64,000 nt of DNA. Origin: a virus. Below, piece by piece: positions 44,377-53,410 of this stretch (position 1 is the stretch's first letter; every line of letters starts with the position of its first letter). The position numbers and the translations under genes are program-made. Under the pieces are notes generated by a model. It made no database searches. It was not told where the DNA came from and saw only the letters and a program-made list of their open reading frames with translations. The stretch spans positions 21,741 to 85,740 of the IMG/VR virus record IMGVR_UViG_3300046820_001584; one strand, 5' to 3'.

Positions 44377-44768
44377 TCAAGCTCTCCTGGAATTATAAAG
44401 TCGCCATCAATATACTTCCAGCCTACACCAATCATTTCTGCATATTTGTGTTGCTCTTTTGTCCAGCCAACTAAAGTTGGGTTTGATAATAAAATTGCTC
44501 TTATTTTTTCTGGGCATATAAGTGTTTCTACAACATTGCCGTTTTTTATTAAATCCACGGCATAAGCATCTTCAGAAGAATGCTCAGGATTATCTTTAAA
44601 TTCATCTATTGTTTCCATTAAATTAGAAAACCATCTGTCTGTTGCCATTGTTTCTACAACTGTATCTCCAATAATAAATGCAAGTGGCTTGTTGCCCTCA
44701 ATATTATTATCAATTCTATTTTGTTTAATACCTGGAGTAGACCAGTCTATCTCTGAATAAATAATCAT
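44373..44768 (-). CDS. Hypothetical protein with leaderless promoter
   Basis: 131 residues. 'LAFIIGDTVVETMATDRWFSNLM' and 'LLSNPTLVGWTKEQHKYAEMIGVGWKYIDGDF' resemble T4-like cyanophage conserved proteins of unknown role found near fibre genes. Its ATG follows a consensus -10 by only 5 nt. Ends coupled to the zinc protein. Confidence 0.65.
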   Translation of the reverse strand: MIIYSEIDWSTPGIKQNRIDNNIEGNKPLAFIIGDTVVETMATDRWFSNLMETIDEFKDNPEHSSEDAYAVDLIKNGNVVETLICPEKIRAILLSNPTLVGWTKEQHKYAEMIGVGWKYIDGDFIIPGELE

Positions 44769-44773
44769 AATAC

Positions 44774-44803
44774 ATTATATCCTTTTGTTTGCAAAATTGT
44801 CAA
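44774..44803 (-). promoter_or_regulatory. Consensus promoter TTGACA-18-TATAAT, leaderless
   Basis: Minus strand TTGACA (44803-44798), 18-nt spacer, TATAAT (44779-44774), 5 nt, then ATG 44768. The predicted message starts at or within the start codon. It would express 44768-44140 independently of the fibre genes. Confidence 0.72.
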
Positions 44804-44808
44804 TACCA

Positions 44809-46377
44809 TTATTGGTAACAAGCTGTTCTAGTACCGTCGCTGTTATTAGGTGCCGTACATGCTCCAACTGAGTAGCAATTATAATAGTTATTGCTCCGAG
44901 AATCATTTACGTCATAAGCCTTACATTGCCATGCATAAAATGTTTTTGATACATTTGGGCAACAATTATTAACTGTTGTTCCGCTAAGAGATCCTGATCT
45001 TTGTGAGCCTCCTGGGCAACACTCAGGGGCGTAGTGATAAGAACCCTGATCTGAATAATTACATACGCAAGCTGGAGGGCGTGGAGTAGTATATCCACAA
45101 ACTCCATTTACTTGGCTATATGGACCATATGAAACTGAATCTTGTGATGCACAATTATAGTCATACTCACCAGTTCTTGTACCATCACTTAATTTTTCTT
45201 TTCTATAATATAAGGTATCTGTATACTTGGTTCTTACATATGTTCCAGAACATTCAGATGTATATGTGCTTGAAGTAGTATAATATTCACAACCAGTCCA
45301 AGTAATTACTGGTGCTGGAGGAACATATACATCTGTATTATATGAGGCAGTTGAGCTAACAGTTCCTTCTGAGTTTGTAATACTAGCTGTACAAGAAACA
45401 GTTTGACCATTTCTTTCGGCTAACATAAAGTTTCCGCCATTCCAAACAAAGTTTGGGCCCCAATAATAATCTAAGGTGCCAGCAGGATTTCCATAGCTTC
45501 CTACGTTAACATTCATTCTTAATTCTACTAAGCTTGGATATTGAGCTGATTGTGTGGCGCTAATAAAAGAGCTATTAATTACTGCTGGTGTAGAAGTTCT
45601 TACGGTAGATAAAGAAGCAGAACTTTGTCTGCCAACCATGTGACTTCCAATTATGGAAGTAAAAGGATTGGATGCATTAATTGGTTGTATAGCAATAAAT
45701 AAAGTGCCCCGTGCATTTGATCCAAGGTCTATATACTTATTGCCAAAATCTGTTCCTACGGAAGTTCCAGGCTCTTCATTATGTGCTGGTAATGTTATTT
45801 GCGTATATGGAATATTTGGTCCCTGATAATACATTATGTATCCAGTAGCACCCTTTGCTTTTTGCCACAAGGAGTATATTCTTCCATCTGAGACTGGATA
45901 CGCCATAAAAAATGGTATTGGGCCAGGCCCAAATATTGCACCAGGTTCTACTAAATATGGATCTGATTCTCCTACTGCATTAATGGCATATACTTTGCAT
46001 CTTACCAAGTACCCTACATAATTAAAATTAAGATATGCGCTAGATTGTGTTTGTGCTACACCATTATGAAGCAGTGTCTGCCAATTATATGCTCCATTTG
46101 TAAATGCTGCTACTTCCCAAACATATCTATAAGAAGTTGGAGAGTTTTCCCATGTTCCAGTTGTAACAGATATTGTTTGTTCAACAGATCCTTCTGCTCC
46201 AGATGTTTGAGAAAATGATGGAGCAGTTGTATTTTTTGGTACGCCAGTTGAAAATAATTTCCAGGCAGTTCCGTCCCACACGTGTGCAGATTTAGCAGTA
46301 ACCCATGATGAACCATCATGAATATTTATTTTTTTAAAGGGGTTCCAACTAGAACCATCAAAAATGTTTAGTGGCAT
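44809..46377 (-). CDS. Fibre/virion protein with Ig-like domains and Cys-rich tail
   Basis: 522 residues. Three short N-terminal repeats (IFDGSSWNPF / IHDGSSWVTA / VWDGTAWKLF, about 4-42), Ig-like domains (about 48-340), then a Cys-rich C-terminus (about 355-522) with 14 cysteines including two adjacent CC pairs (APECCPG, NNCCPN). Disulphide-rich ends are uncommon in phages of this type; may be a stable extracellular receptor-binding tip. Confidence 0.72.
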   Translation of the reverse strand: MPLNIFDGSSWNPFKKINIHDGSSWVTAKSAHVWDGTAWKLFSTGVPKNTTAPSFSQTSGAEGSVEQTISVTTGTWENSPTSYRYVWEVAAFTNGAYNWQTLLHNGVAQTQSSAYLNFNYVGYLVRCKVYAINAVGESDPYLVEPGAIFGPGPIPFFMAYPVSDGRIYSLWQKAKGATGYIMYYQGPNIPYTQITLPAHNEEPGTSVGTDFGNKYIDLGSNARGTLFIAIQPINASNPFTSIIGSHMVGRQSSASLSTVRTSTPAVINSSFISATQSAQYPSLVELRMNVNVGSYGNPAGTLDYYWGPNFVWNGGNFMLAERNGQTVSCTASITNSEGTVSSTASYNTDVYVPPAPVITWTGCEYYTTSSTYTSECSGTYVRTKYTDTLYYRKEKLSDGTRTGEYDYNCASQDSVSYGPYSQVNGVCGYTTPRPPACVCNYSDQGSYHYAPECCPGGSQRSGSLSGTTVNNCCPNVSKTFYAWQCKAYDVNDSRSNNYYNCYSVGACTAPNNSDGTRTACYQ

Positions 46378-46386
46378 TAGAACTCC

Positions 46387-48336
46387 TTAATACTGAATAT
46401 ATATATCTCCAGCTACATTTCCGCTGGCTGGTGGTGTTGCGCTGGCTCCATAAGTAATCTTATTAACATTTGATCCGTTTATACCATTAGTGTATCCAGT
46501 GTTTACTGAACCGCCTAAAGATATTGATGATCCATTTATAGTAATTGCATTATTTTGTAGCATTGAATTTGATATTACTGGCAACGCAGATGTTAAAATT
46601 TTACCAGAAATGTCAAGCCCAGCGTATCCTCCAGCAATATTTCTGTCAGAAACAAGTGCGTAAACTCCTAATGAGTTATTAATTCCATTTCTGGCTGTAT
46701 CTGTATATGCTTTTGCTTCATTCAGAGCAGCAGTTAAATTAACTGATGTAGCGTATCCAGATATTAAAGCTCCTGTTGGAATTGTTACTGTTCCAGTAAA
46801 TGTTGGTGAAGCAATTGGTGCGTAGGTTGTTTGTGCTGTAGCAGAAGATAGCTTTGTATCAACTAATGTTGCTAAAGCTGTTGCTGCGGCTCCATCTGTG
46901 CTTATATATGTTGCAATTTCTTTAAGAGTATCAAAAGCTGCTGGTGCAGAATCAACAACACTTGCTATCGCAGATGTTACAGTAGATGCGACGTCAGCTG
47001 TTCTTGCAATTGCTGATGGTATTGCTGTTTCTGATATTTTGCTACCAGAATCAAGTCCAGCAACTCCTCCTGGTGCATTTCTATCTGAAGCAGGAAGATA
47101 ATTTAATATGTCTGCTTGCAACTCTGTTCTTAAATCATCTACAGCAGATAATGCTGACAATAAAATGTTTGTTCTTGCTGCATTTGTAGCAGTTACTGCT
47201 CTAGCGTTTGTAAAATATAGATTGTTTCCTTCTGGAAGATCTGTAGTTGATGTTAATGAAGATCCTCCTCCAGGAACTGATGCTATTGCATCTGCAATAT
47301 CTGATGCAACTGCCGCTTTGGCTCTTTGATCAGTAAAATATTTGTTTGTTCCTTCTTCTATGTCTGAAGTAGTTAAAGCATTAATAGAAGATGCTAAAGT
47401 ATTGGTAATATGTGTACGTAAAATTGCATCTGTAGCAATGTCTCCGTTATCTGCATAATTTTGAGCCAAAGTTTGTGCAGATGTAGCTTTTGTAGTAGCA
47501 TCTGTTGCTGCTGCAGAGATTGCTGCAGACTGTGCGGCGTTGGCCTTTGAAGTTGCATCTGTTGCTGCTGCAGAGATTGCTGCAGACTGTGCGGCGTTGG
47601 CCTTTGAAGTTGCATCTGTTGCTGCTGCAGAGATTGCTGAATTAGCTTTAGTTGTGGCATCTGTTGCTGCTGCAGTTTGTGCAGCATCTGCTGCCGCTTT
47701 TGCATAAGCGGTTGTAGCAATTTGCGTTGTATTTGTGTTAATAGCTGCGGTTGGTGCTGTAGGTACTCCAGTTAATGCTGGAGAAGCAATTGGTGCTTTT
47801 AAACCAACTGAGGCTGTAAGGTTTGAAATTGTGTCTGGTGAGTTACCAAGGGCTGCCGCAAGTTCGCTTAAAGTGTTAAGGGTTCCTGGCGCAGAATTAA
47901 TAAGATCGCTTATTTTAGTAGCAGTATTAGTTGCTGCAGTTACTACAGCCTGATTGGCAGAACCAATTGGATCAAATGCTGTCTGTCCTGCTGCAATTGC
48001 TCTAGCTGGTGTAAAATATAAGTTTGTTCCTTCTGCTATATTTGATGTTGTTCTTGAGCTAAATGCGGTTGTAATAGCTGCTTCTAAATCTTGGATTGAA
48101 TTAAAATTTGGAATCTGAGAAAGCGGAATTTTCCCAGAAGAGTCTAGTGTAGCTACACCATTTGGGCTACCTGGCTTTAATGCATAAAATTCAATGGCGT
48201 TCCATCTTTGTGTTCCATTGCCTACTTTAAATTTTAAAGTATCTGTTTCAATGCCAACTTCACCATTTAAAAGTAGTGGATTGTTTGCTGTCCAGTTTGC
48301 TGCTATGTCTCTTCTTAATTGAATTTTTAGTGCCAT
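46387..48336 (-). CDS. Tail fibre, coiled-coil type, with attachment domain
   Basis: 649 residues. N-terminus 'IQLRRDIAANWTANNPLLLNG' matches the 38997 fibre; 'NIAEGTNLYFTPARAIAAG' and two similar motifs recur at about 95-113, 340-360; Ala-rich coil repeats at about 215-310 match those of the 41972 gene. C-terminal 'GNVAGDIYIQY' end. A 1-nt overlap with the next gene. Confidence 0.8.
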   Translation of the reverse strand: MALKIQLRRDIAANWTANNPLLLNGEVGIETDTLKFKVGNGTQRWNAIEFYALKPGSPNGVATLDSSGKIPLSQIPNFNSIQDLEAAITTAFSSRTTSNIAEGTNLYFTPARAIAAGQTAFDPIGSANQAVVTAATNTATKISDLINSAPGTLNTLSELAAALGNSPDTISNLTASVGLKAPIASPALTGVPTAPTAAINTNTTQIATTAYAKAAADAAQTAAATDATTKANSAISAAATDATSKANAAQSAAISAAATDATSKANAAQSAAISAAATDATTKATSAQTLAQNYADNGDIATDAILRTHITNTLASSINALTTSDIEEGTNKYFTDQRAKAAVASDIADAIASVPGGGSSLTSTTDLPEGNNLYFTNARAVTATNAARTNILLSALSAVDDLRTELQADILNYLPASDRNAPGGVAGLDSGSKISETAIPSAIARTADVASTVTSAIASVVDSAPAAFDTLKEIATYISTDGAAATALATLVDTKLSSATAQTTYAPIASPTFTGTVTIPTGALISGYATSVNLTAALNEAKAYTDTARNGINNSLGVYALVSDRNIAGGYAGLDISGKILTSALPVISNSMLQNNAITINGSSISLGGSVNTGYTNGINGSNVNKITYGASATPPASGNVAGDIYIQY

Positions 48337-48791
48337 TATGAGCCTCCTCCGTCAAGTGATGGTGCATCAAAGTCTTCCGACCCTCCGCCACCTGTTCCTA
48401 TTTCTTCTAATTCTTGTGTTCCGTCAAATAGTCCTCCATCAAACAAAGTTTCTTCTACAAAAGATGGACTATTTAATACATTGCCTGGGTTTCCGCCATC
48501 GTAACCAATAATTTGTGGTAATGAAATGGCTGGTGTATTTGGTGTGGAAAGCGACTTAAAGTCAATTTGATTTTGAATATCAATTGTATGAACATCTCCA
48601 TCAAACGTATGTGTATGCATGTAAAATGGTGTTGGATCTGTGCTTGGTGGAGTTAATTCTATCCAAGTTGTGCCGTTATGAACACGTAAATTTTTAGTTA
48701 TTGTGTTTATATAAATTTCGCCAACTTGTCCAAAAACTGGGTCTGTTGACAAAGCTAGAAGTCTTAAAGGGACTAGCATTTGTCTAGACAT
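48336..48791 (-). CDS. Small fibre protein with acidic Gly-rich tail
   Basis: 151 residues. 'GQVGEIYINTITKNLRVHNGTTWIELTP' (about 22-49) is the short fibre motif seen in neighbours; the C-terminus is Gly/Asp/Ser-rich (GTGGGGSEDFDAPSLDGGGS). Probably an accessory fibre protein. Confidence 0.65.
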   Translation of the reverse strand: MSRQMLVPLRLLALSTDPVFGQVGEIYINTITKNLRVHNGTTWIELTPPSTDPTPFYMHTHTFDGDVHTIDIQNQIDFKSLSTPNTPAISLPQIIGYDGGNPGNVLNSPSFVEETLFDGGLFDGTQELEEIGTGGGGSEDFDAPSLDGGGS

Positions 48792-48793
48792 GA

Positions 48794-49993
48794 TTAACCT
48801 ACTACAACTACTCTGTATTCTCCAGCAGCTGGTGCAGAGGCAAAGTTAATAACTACGGCATTAGCATTTGATCTTTGAACATCTGCTTCTACCTGTGCAA
48901 ATGGTGTGGCTGATTCAAATATTTGAACAGTCACATCTGTTGTTCCAAGGTTGTGGGTTACTGTGTAAGAAGTTGCTGATGCACCTAGTGTTTCTGCATA
49001 CTTTCTAGCAATTGCATGGTAGTTTGTACCATTGTTTGTTAATGTCCATTTATCAGATGTTTCATTCCATAGAATTTCTACATCTGTTTCTGTTCCACGC
49101 TCAACAACAATTCCTGCATCTGTTGTAGGCGCACCTGTAAATGTGCTATTAAGCTTTACTTTATTGTCTTCAATGTTAATCTGTGTTGTATTTACAGAGT
49201 TAACAGTTCCAAGTACATTTAGGTTTCCACCAACTTGTAAATTACCAGAAATTTCAACGTTGTCTGGCAAGCCAATTGTAACGGCTGCATTATGACCACT
49301 ATTTGGAGAAACGGTAACTTTGTTTGCTGTTCCAATAATAGTTGCTACATAATCGCCTGTTGTTTGTGAATCTAAATCAATATCTTTTACAGTTACTACG
49401 CCTGCGTTTACATTAAAATCTGCTGCATCAAATGAGGCAACACCTTTGTTTGTAGTAGAGGCATCTTCTGCTGAAATTGTTATTGCATTATTTGTTACAG
49501 CAACATCAATTCCTTCTCCGCCATTTACAGTCAGTCCTTCTGTAAGAAGTGATATTGCAGTTGTACCAGTATCTCCAGTTATTGAAAGTTCTGTTGCTAC
49601 ATCTACTTCACCAGCTGAAGTTAATCTACCTTGCTGATCTACTGTAAATGTAGGTATTTTTGTTTGAGATCCGTATGAACCAGTTGTTACTGCTGTATTA
49701 TCTAAATCTAATGTTAAGGTTCCTGCTACATCTGAATAAGTAGCTGTTAATGCTGTGCCACCAAGTACTGCTGTACTAATAACGTCTTGTATAACCTCTG
49801 GTGAGGCAGACATTGGCATCCATGGACCATTAGGAGATGAAAGTCCATTGTAGTAGTACATGACATTGTTTGATGTGTCATAATAAACCTGACCAGATAC
49901 TGGACTTGATGGTGCAGTTCCTAAGTTTTGAATTCTAGCATTGAGTAACTCATTTTTGTTTAAATCAATGCTAACTAAAAATTTTCTTGCCAT
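48794..49993 (-). CDS. Tail fibre protein
   Basis: 399 residues. 'VSGQVYYDTSNNVMYYYNG' (about 33-51), beta-helical stalk (about 90-250), and a C-terminal domain ending 'VTVQIFESATPFAQVEADVQRS...EYRVVVVG', which resembles the last domain of baseplate/fibre proteins in T4-like cyanophages. SD AGGAG before ATG. Confidence 0.75.
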   Translation of the reverse strand: MARKFLVSIDLNKNELLNARIQNLGTAPSSPVSGQVYYDTSNNVMYYYNGLSSPNGPWMPMSASPEVIQDVISTAVLGGTALTATYSDVAGTLTLDLDNTAVTTGSYGSQTKIPTFTVDQQGRLTSAGEVDVATELSITGDTGTTAISLLTEGLTVNGGEGIDVAVTNNAITISAEDASTTNKGVASFDAADFNVNAGVVTVKDIDLDSQTTGDYVATIIGTANKVTVSPNSGHNAAVTIGLPDNVEISGNLQVGGNLNVLGTVNSVNTTQINIEDNKVKLNSTFTGAPTTDAGIVVERGTETDVEILWNETSDKWTLTNNGTNYHAIARKYAETLGASATSYTVTHNLGTTDVTVQIFESATPFAQVEADVQRSNANAVVINFASAPAAGEYRVVVVG

Positions 49994-50008
49994 CTTTTTA
50001 TCTCCTTT

Positions 50009-50446
50009 TTAGGACAGGTATGCTGTCCCCGAAAATGGCTGGGCCATTGTCAATGTTATTTGGTTAATACTATTATAGTCTATTCCAGTTTCTAACAAGT
50101 CTCCAGAACTTGACTTAACTGCTACGTTGGGGTGAAATTGCAAATTATGGTTAATAACTACAGAATATATGCCATTTACTGGTCCAGTAATCTGGCTCAT
50201 TTCCCAAGAATACATATAAGATATTTGCTTGTCTAGTACAAAGCTGTTTTGTATATTCCAGGTATCTGTTGTTGCAGATTTAGGGCCCCAAAATCTTGTT
50301 GTCAGCAAATCAAAATAAAAGTCTCCTGGGACTCCAAGTGAATTTGCTGGATTTCCTTCTCCGCTTATTATTGTTCTTCCAGGGGAACCAGAAGCTCTTA
50401 CTACTACTAGTGGATTATTTTCAGTTACAATTAGGCGGGTTGCCAT
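50009..50446 (-). CDS. Fibre/baseplate protein
   Basis: 145 residues, beta-rich. Middle 'LGVPGDFYFDLLTTRFWGPKS' (about 37-57) is a repeated fibre motif (structured like the 'GDFYFD..T..FWGPK' of phage head fibres), and the end 'NQITLTMAQPFSGTAYLS' resembles the C-terminal domain of the upstream 48794 gene product. 1-nt overlap with the next gene. Confidence 0.65.
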   Translation of the reverse strand: MATRLIVTENNPLVVVRASGSPGRTIISGEGNPANSLGVPGDFYFDLLTTRFWGPKSATTDTWNIQNSFVLDKQISYMYSWEMSQITGPVNGIYSVVINHNLQFHPNVAVKSSSGDLLETGIDYNSINQITLTMAQPFSGTAYLS

Positions 50447-50790
50447 TATAGTGTTACCGCCCTATTTAATGTTAAGTATCCTTCTAGAAGTCTAGTTACG
50501 TTAACACTTGGATCTATCAAAACCAAATCGTAAGCGGATTTTGGGTAAAAAAGCTTTTTAGTTCTTTCTGCTGAAATAGAAATTGAAAGTTTGCCAAGTG
50601 ATGGGGTTATTGTAATTCCATCTTGCTCTGTTAAAGTAAATGCTAATTTTTTGCCACCTTGTGTATCTCTAACCTGCATTTTTGCTGTGTGGTGGTTTAA
50701 TTGTATTGGATCATTGTCTTCATCAAGGTATTGTATTTCAAAAGTAAACGTTGCATTCTCGTCTACCTGAAAATTTTTTTGAGCTGCCAT
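50446..50790 (-). CDS. Baseplate/fibre attachment (BppU-like) small protein
   Basis: 114 residues, 'NFQVDENATFTFEIQYLDEDNDPIQLNHHTAKMQVRD' then 'GKLSISISAERTKKLFY' strands: the single beta-sandwich pattern of phage baseplate upper proteins or neck fibre proteins. First gene of the fibre operon. Confidence 0.65.
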   Translation of the reverse strand: MAAQKNFQVDENATFTFEIQYLDEDNDPIQLNHHTAKMQVRDTQGGKKLAFTLTEQDGITITPSLGKLSISISAERTKKLFYPKSAYDLVLIDPSVNVTRLLEGYLTLNRAVTL

Positions 50791-50812
50791 TTTTTTTACC
50801 CCTAAAAAGAAA

Positions 50813-50843
50813 ATACCCTTACACTATTTTAGCATAAGGGCAT
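50813..50843 (-). terminator. Terminator after the EF-hand/holin gene
   Basis: Minus strand stem ATGCCCTTA / TAAGGGTAT (one G-T pair), 13-nt loop, then a U-rich TTTTCTTTTT tail. Ends leftward transcription of 50861-53104 before the fibre operon. Confidence 0.8.
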
Positions 50844-50860
50844 TCCCAATTGACTAATAA

Positions 50861-51103
50861 TTACTTGCTTGTAAATCCGAATTCTTTGTTGCTTGGACTT
50901 AAAGCCTTTAGGATTACTGGGGCAATTGCTGCCACTCCAGCTGCAATAAGATCCTTTGGATTTGTATTGCCAGTCATATATAGAGCTGTGGCTGCTGCCA
51001 AGAATGCTCTACCGTATGTTCCAATTGCTGCTAAAATTTGCTCTTGCATTGTTACTTTCCCATCTTTATTTAAATCAGCTTTATCAAATTTTTTGATAGC
51101 CAT
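50861..51103 (-). CDS. EF-hand membrane protein, holin candidate
   Basis: 80 residues. Residues 10-21 (DLNKDGKVTMQE) form a canonical 12-residue EF-hand calcium loop (D10, N12, D14, E21), followed by two hydrophobic stretches (about 24-43 and 51-68) that could be membrane helices. Short two-TM proteins near an endolysin are often holins; here the endolysin lies about 2.3 kb away on the other strand, past the RNR. Holin role is inferred; a calcium-regulated holin would be unusual. Confidence 0.6.
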   Translation of the reverse strand: MAIKKFDKADLNKDGKVTMQEQILAAIGTYGRAFLAAATALYMTGNTNPKDLIAAGVAAIAPVILKALSPSNKEFGFTSK

Positions 51104-51169
51104 TTTATCATCTCCTCATGGGCGGGTTGCCCAAGAATTTTGGTTTTACCCAATACTATAATTCTACCA

Positions 51170-53104
51170 TTAGGCAGATATATCTACAAGCTCGCAATTA
51201 CCGTCTGAACTGCATGCAAGCGTTGCATTTGTAGAAGTTCCGTCCTCAGTCTCATAAAAAGAGAGGTCTTCCCATCTAATATTTTTAGGCATTTTTGATA
51301 AAAGAGCCTCATATTCATCCTTTGAAATTTCTTGGTATGGAGCTTGCTTATATGTATGCTCTGAGTGAGGCAAGAATGATATACCAGAAACTTCATCAAA
51401 GTTTTTATAAACCCAAGCTCCCACTTCCATCCATTCATCTTCTTTTACAGAAACTGTAATTGAAGGCTTATGCTCACACCAAGCACGTTGATATACAAGC
51501 CATATATTTAAATGATCAATTGCTGTTAAATCGTTTCTTACAATTGCACCTCCTGGTGCCTTTACTGGAAACGAAAATACATAAGTTTCGTTTGGCTTCA
51601 TCACATCATCTTCAACTGGAATTCCAACTTCCTTTAAAAATGTTGAAATTGGATCTCCCTTTGAACCACGAACTGTACGAACGTAATATGGTGAATGCCA
51701 AGGGTGCATTCCTGAAGATACACCGACCAATTGAGATACTGTTCCAGAAGGCTTTACGCATGTAATTGCAGCAGACTCAGGAATTCCAATTTTACTAGAC
51801 TCTTCTTGATTTGCTTCTCTTGCTTTTTCACGTAGTGTCATTAAAAATGCCTCTAGTGAAACTAAATCTTCTTTACCAGACATAAACTTATGTCCAAATT
51901 GTCCAGTCAAAGAAACTCCTAGAAGTCTTTCTTCTTCAGTGTTATCTTTCCAAATTTTACGAATATACTTAAAGTCTGTCAAAGTTGATTGCCAAGTTCC
52001 AAGAATAGTTGCTAGCTGTACTTTTCTTTCAATTTCTTTTTTGGTGTCATTTTCACGCAAAACAACTTCTGAAAGATTACAAAACTGATATGGGCGCAAA
52101 ATAATTTCTGAACATGGATTTGTTCCATAATGAATATCTGGATCTCTACGACCATACTTAGCTGCTTGTGCTTGCGCTGCAGCAACATTGTAAATTCCAC
52201 GCTCTCCAGACTTAGAGTCATACAAAGACTTCCATTCCGCAATAAACTGTTCCATTTCTGGTTTGCGAGAGTATGCAACAGAATTATTTGATAAAGCTCT
52301 TTGAGGGCTTGCCTCCCACCAATTACCTGATTTAGCTTGAGCCATCTCAATGTCATTAATGTTTGATAGTGAAATCATTGCAGAGCGTCTAACTCCACCG
52401 ACTACTACTACTTCACCAATTTTGCACATTATGTCATGGCATTCAATTGGCTTAAGGTTTCTGCCAGCAGCAGATTTAAATTTTGCAATAGTAAAATCAA
52501 AAAGGTTTACAAGTGGTTGTGGTCCAGAAGAACGTCCACCCATTGTCTTTAGTCTTGCTCCTGCAGGGCGAACCTTTGAAACATCTATTGCTGGAATATG
52601 TCCTGTCCATAATAGTGCAAGTAACTCACGATATGCTTTTGCCCAACCTTGCTTTGAATCTTCTACAACAATGACTGTATCTGATTTTTCAAGTTTTTCT
52701 GGTACGGCAGGAAGCTTATTAATATACTTGTATTCAACTGAGAATCCAACACCAGTTCCACACATCAAAATATACATAGTTTCGTCAAATGTGCGTGGTG
52801 AATCAACTGGAACAAATGCACAGTTGTATCCTGCTACATTATCTCTTTCAAGCGCTGCACCTGAAGTCATTACGGATCGCATAGATGGCATAACGTTTCG
52901 TTCAAATACAAACTCTTTTAATTCCGCAACAAGCTTTTCATTTGGAATGTAATTGTGATTTTCTTTTAAATGGTTTGTCATGAAAGAAAAATATCTATCT
53001 ACTGTTTCTCCCCAAGTTTCTCTACGTCCTTCTGCTTCTACCCATTTTGCATATCTAGATAGTGCAATAAAATTTTCATAAGGGTTTTCGATAGTATTTT
53101 TCAT
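51170..53104 (-). CDS. nrdJ: Class II (B12-dependent) ribonucleotide reductase
   Basis: 644 residues from ATG 53104, chosen because AAGGCG lies 7 nt upstream; an in-frame ATG 21 codons earlier has no SD. Motifs: 'GTGVGFSVEYKYI' (about 114-126), NPCSEI (radical Cys), 'PSGTVSQLVGVSSGMHPWHSPYYVRTVRG' (core 10-stranded barrel), and a C-terminal CSSDGNC redox pair. This is the monomeric adenosylcobalamin type that makes dNTPs without a radical-storage subunit; no B subunit is next to it. It supplies DNA precursors in infection. Confidence 0.92.
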   Translation of the reverse strand: MKNTIENPYENFIALSRYAKWVEAEGRRETWGETVDRYFSFMTNHLKENHNYIPNEKLVAELKEFVFERNVMPSMRSVMTSGAALERDNVAGYNCAFVPVDSPRTFDETMYILMCGTGVGFSVEYKYINKLPAVPEKLEKSDTVIVVEDSKQGWAKAYRELLALLWTGHIPAIDVSKVRPAGARLKTMGGRSSGPQPLVNLFDFTIAKFKSAAGRNLKPIECHDIMCKIGEVVVVGGVRRSAMISLSNINDIEMAQAKSGNWWEASPQRALSNNSVAYSRKPEMEQFIAEWKSLYDSKSGERGIYNVAAAQAQAAKYGRRDPDIHYGTNPCSEIILRPYQFCNLSEVVLRENDTKKEIERKVQLATILGTWQSTLTDFKYIRKIWKDNTEEERLLGVSLTGQFGHKFMSGKEDLVSLEAFLMTLREKAREANQEESSKIGIPESAAITCVKPSGTVSQLVGVSSGMHPWHSPYYVRTVRGSKGDPISTFLKEVGIPVEDDVMKPNETYVFSFPVKAPGGAIVRNDLTAIDHLNIWLVYQRAWCEHKPSITVSVKEDEWMEVGAWVYKNFDEVSGISFLPHSEHTYKQAPYQEISKDEYEALLSKMPKNIRWEDLSFYETEDGTSTNATLACSSDGNCELVDISA

Positions 53105-53347
53105 TTGTCGCCTTTTCTTCCGCCTAACGGATTGATTGTATTTTTGGTTGAAGTCTAAGTGTATCAAACTTTTTTATAAAAGAAAAGAAAAATAAGTTTT
53201 AGTATTGTTTCTTAGTTAACTATAATATATAATACTTTATATATACATATATATAATATATGTTGAATTTTGTTGATTTGCTGACCCCCCGACCCCCCTA
53301 TTGGAAGTATACTAAATAGATATTCTTTGTCAAGCAAAAAAAATCAT
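53105..53347. other. Divergent intergenic region between RNR and lysis genes
   Basis: Contains a low-complexity AT stretch (about 53219-53262, TATA runs), two GACCCCCC runs (53282-53297), and no convincing gene. A weak minus-strand -10 with TG extension (TGATACACT near 53157) could start the RNR message. The plus-strand promoter for the endolysin follows at 53348. Confidence 0.5.
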
Positions 53348-53377
53348 TTGACATGGTCTTTATTCAAATGGTATGAT
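53348..53377 (+). promoter_or_regulatory. Consensus promoter for the lysis operon
   Basis: TTGACA (53348-53353), 18-nt spacer ending TGG (extended -10), TATGAT (53372-53377). Start of transcription near 53384, before the SD AAGGAGG at 53396. Confidence 0.82.
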
Positions 53378-53410
53378 TATAGTTCGCTATCTCTAAAGGA
53401 GGAAATGCCA

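Noticed and set aside
53219-53262. AT-rich stretch as an origin or promoter
   Set aside because: Low-complexity TATA runs only; no repeats, boxes or spaced -35 were found.
53327-53410. Upstream part of the endolysin frame
   Set aside because: It includes the promoter TTGACA/TATGAT; a message starting near 53384 cannot contain it, and the SD fits ATG 53411.
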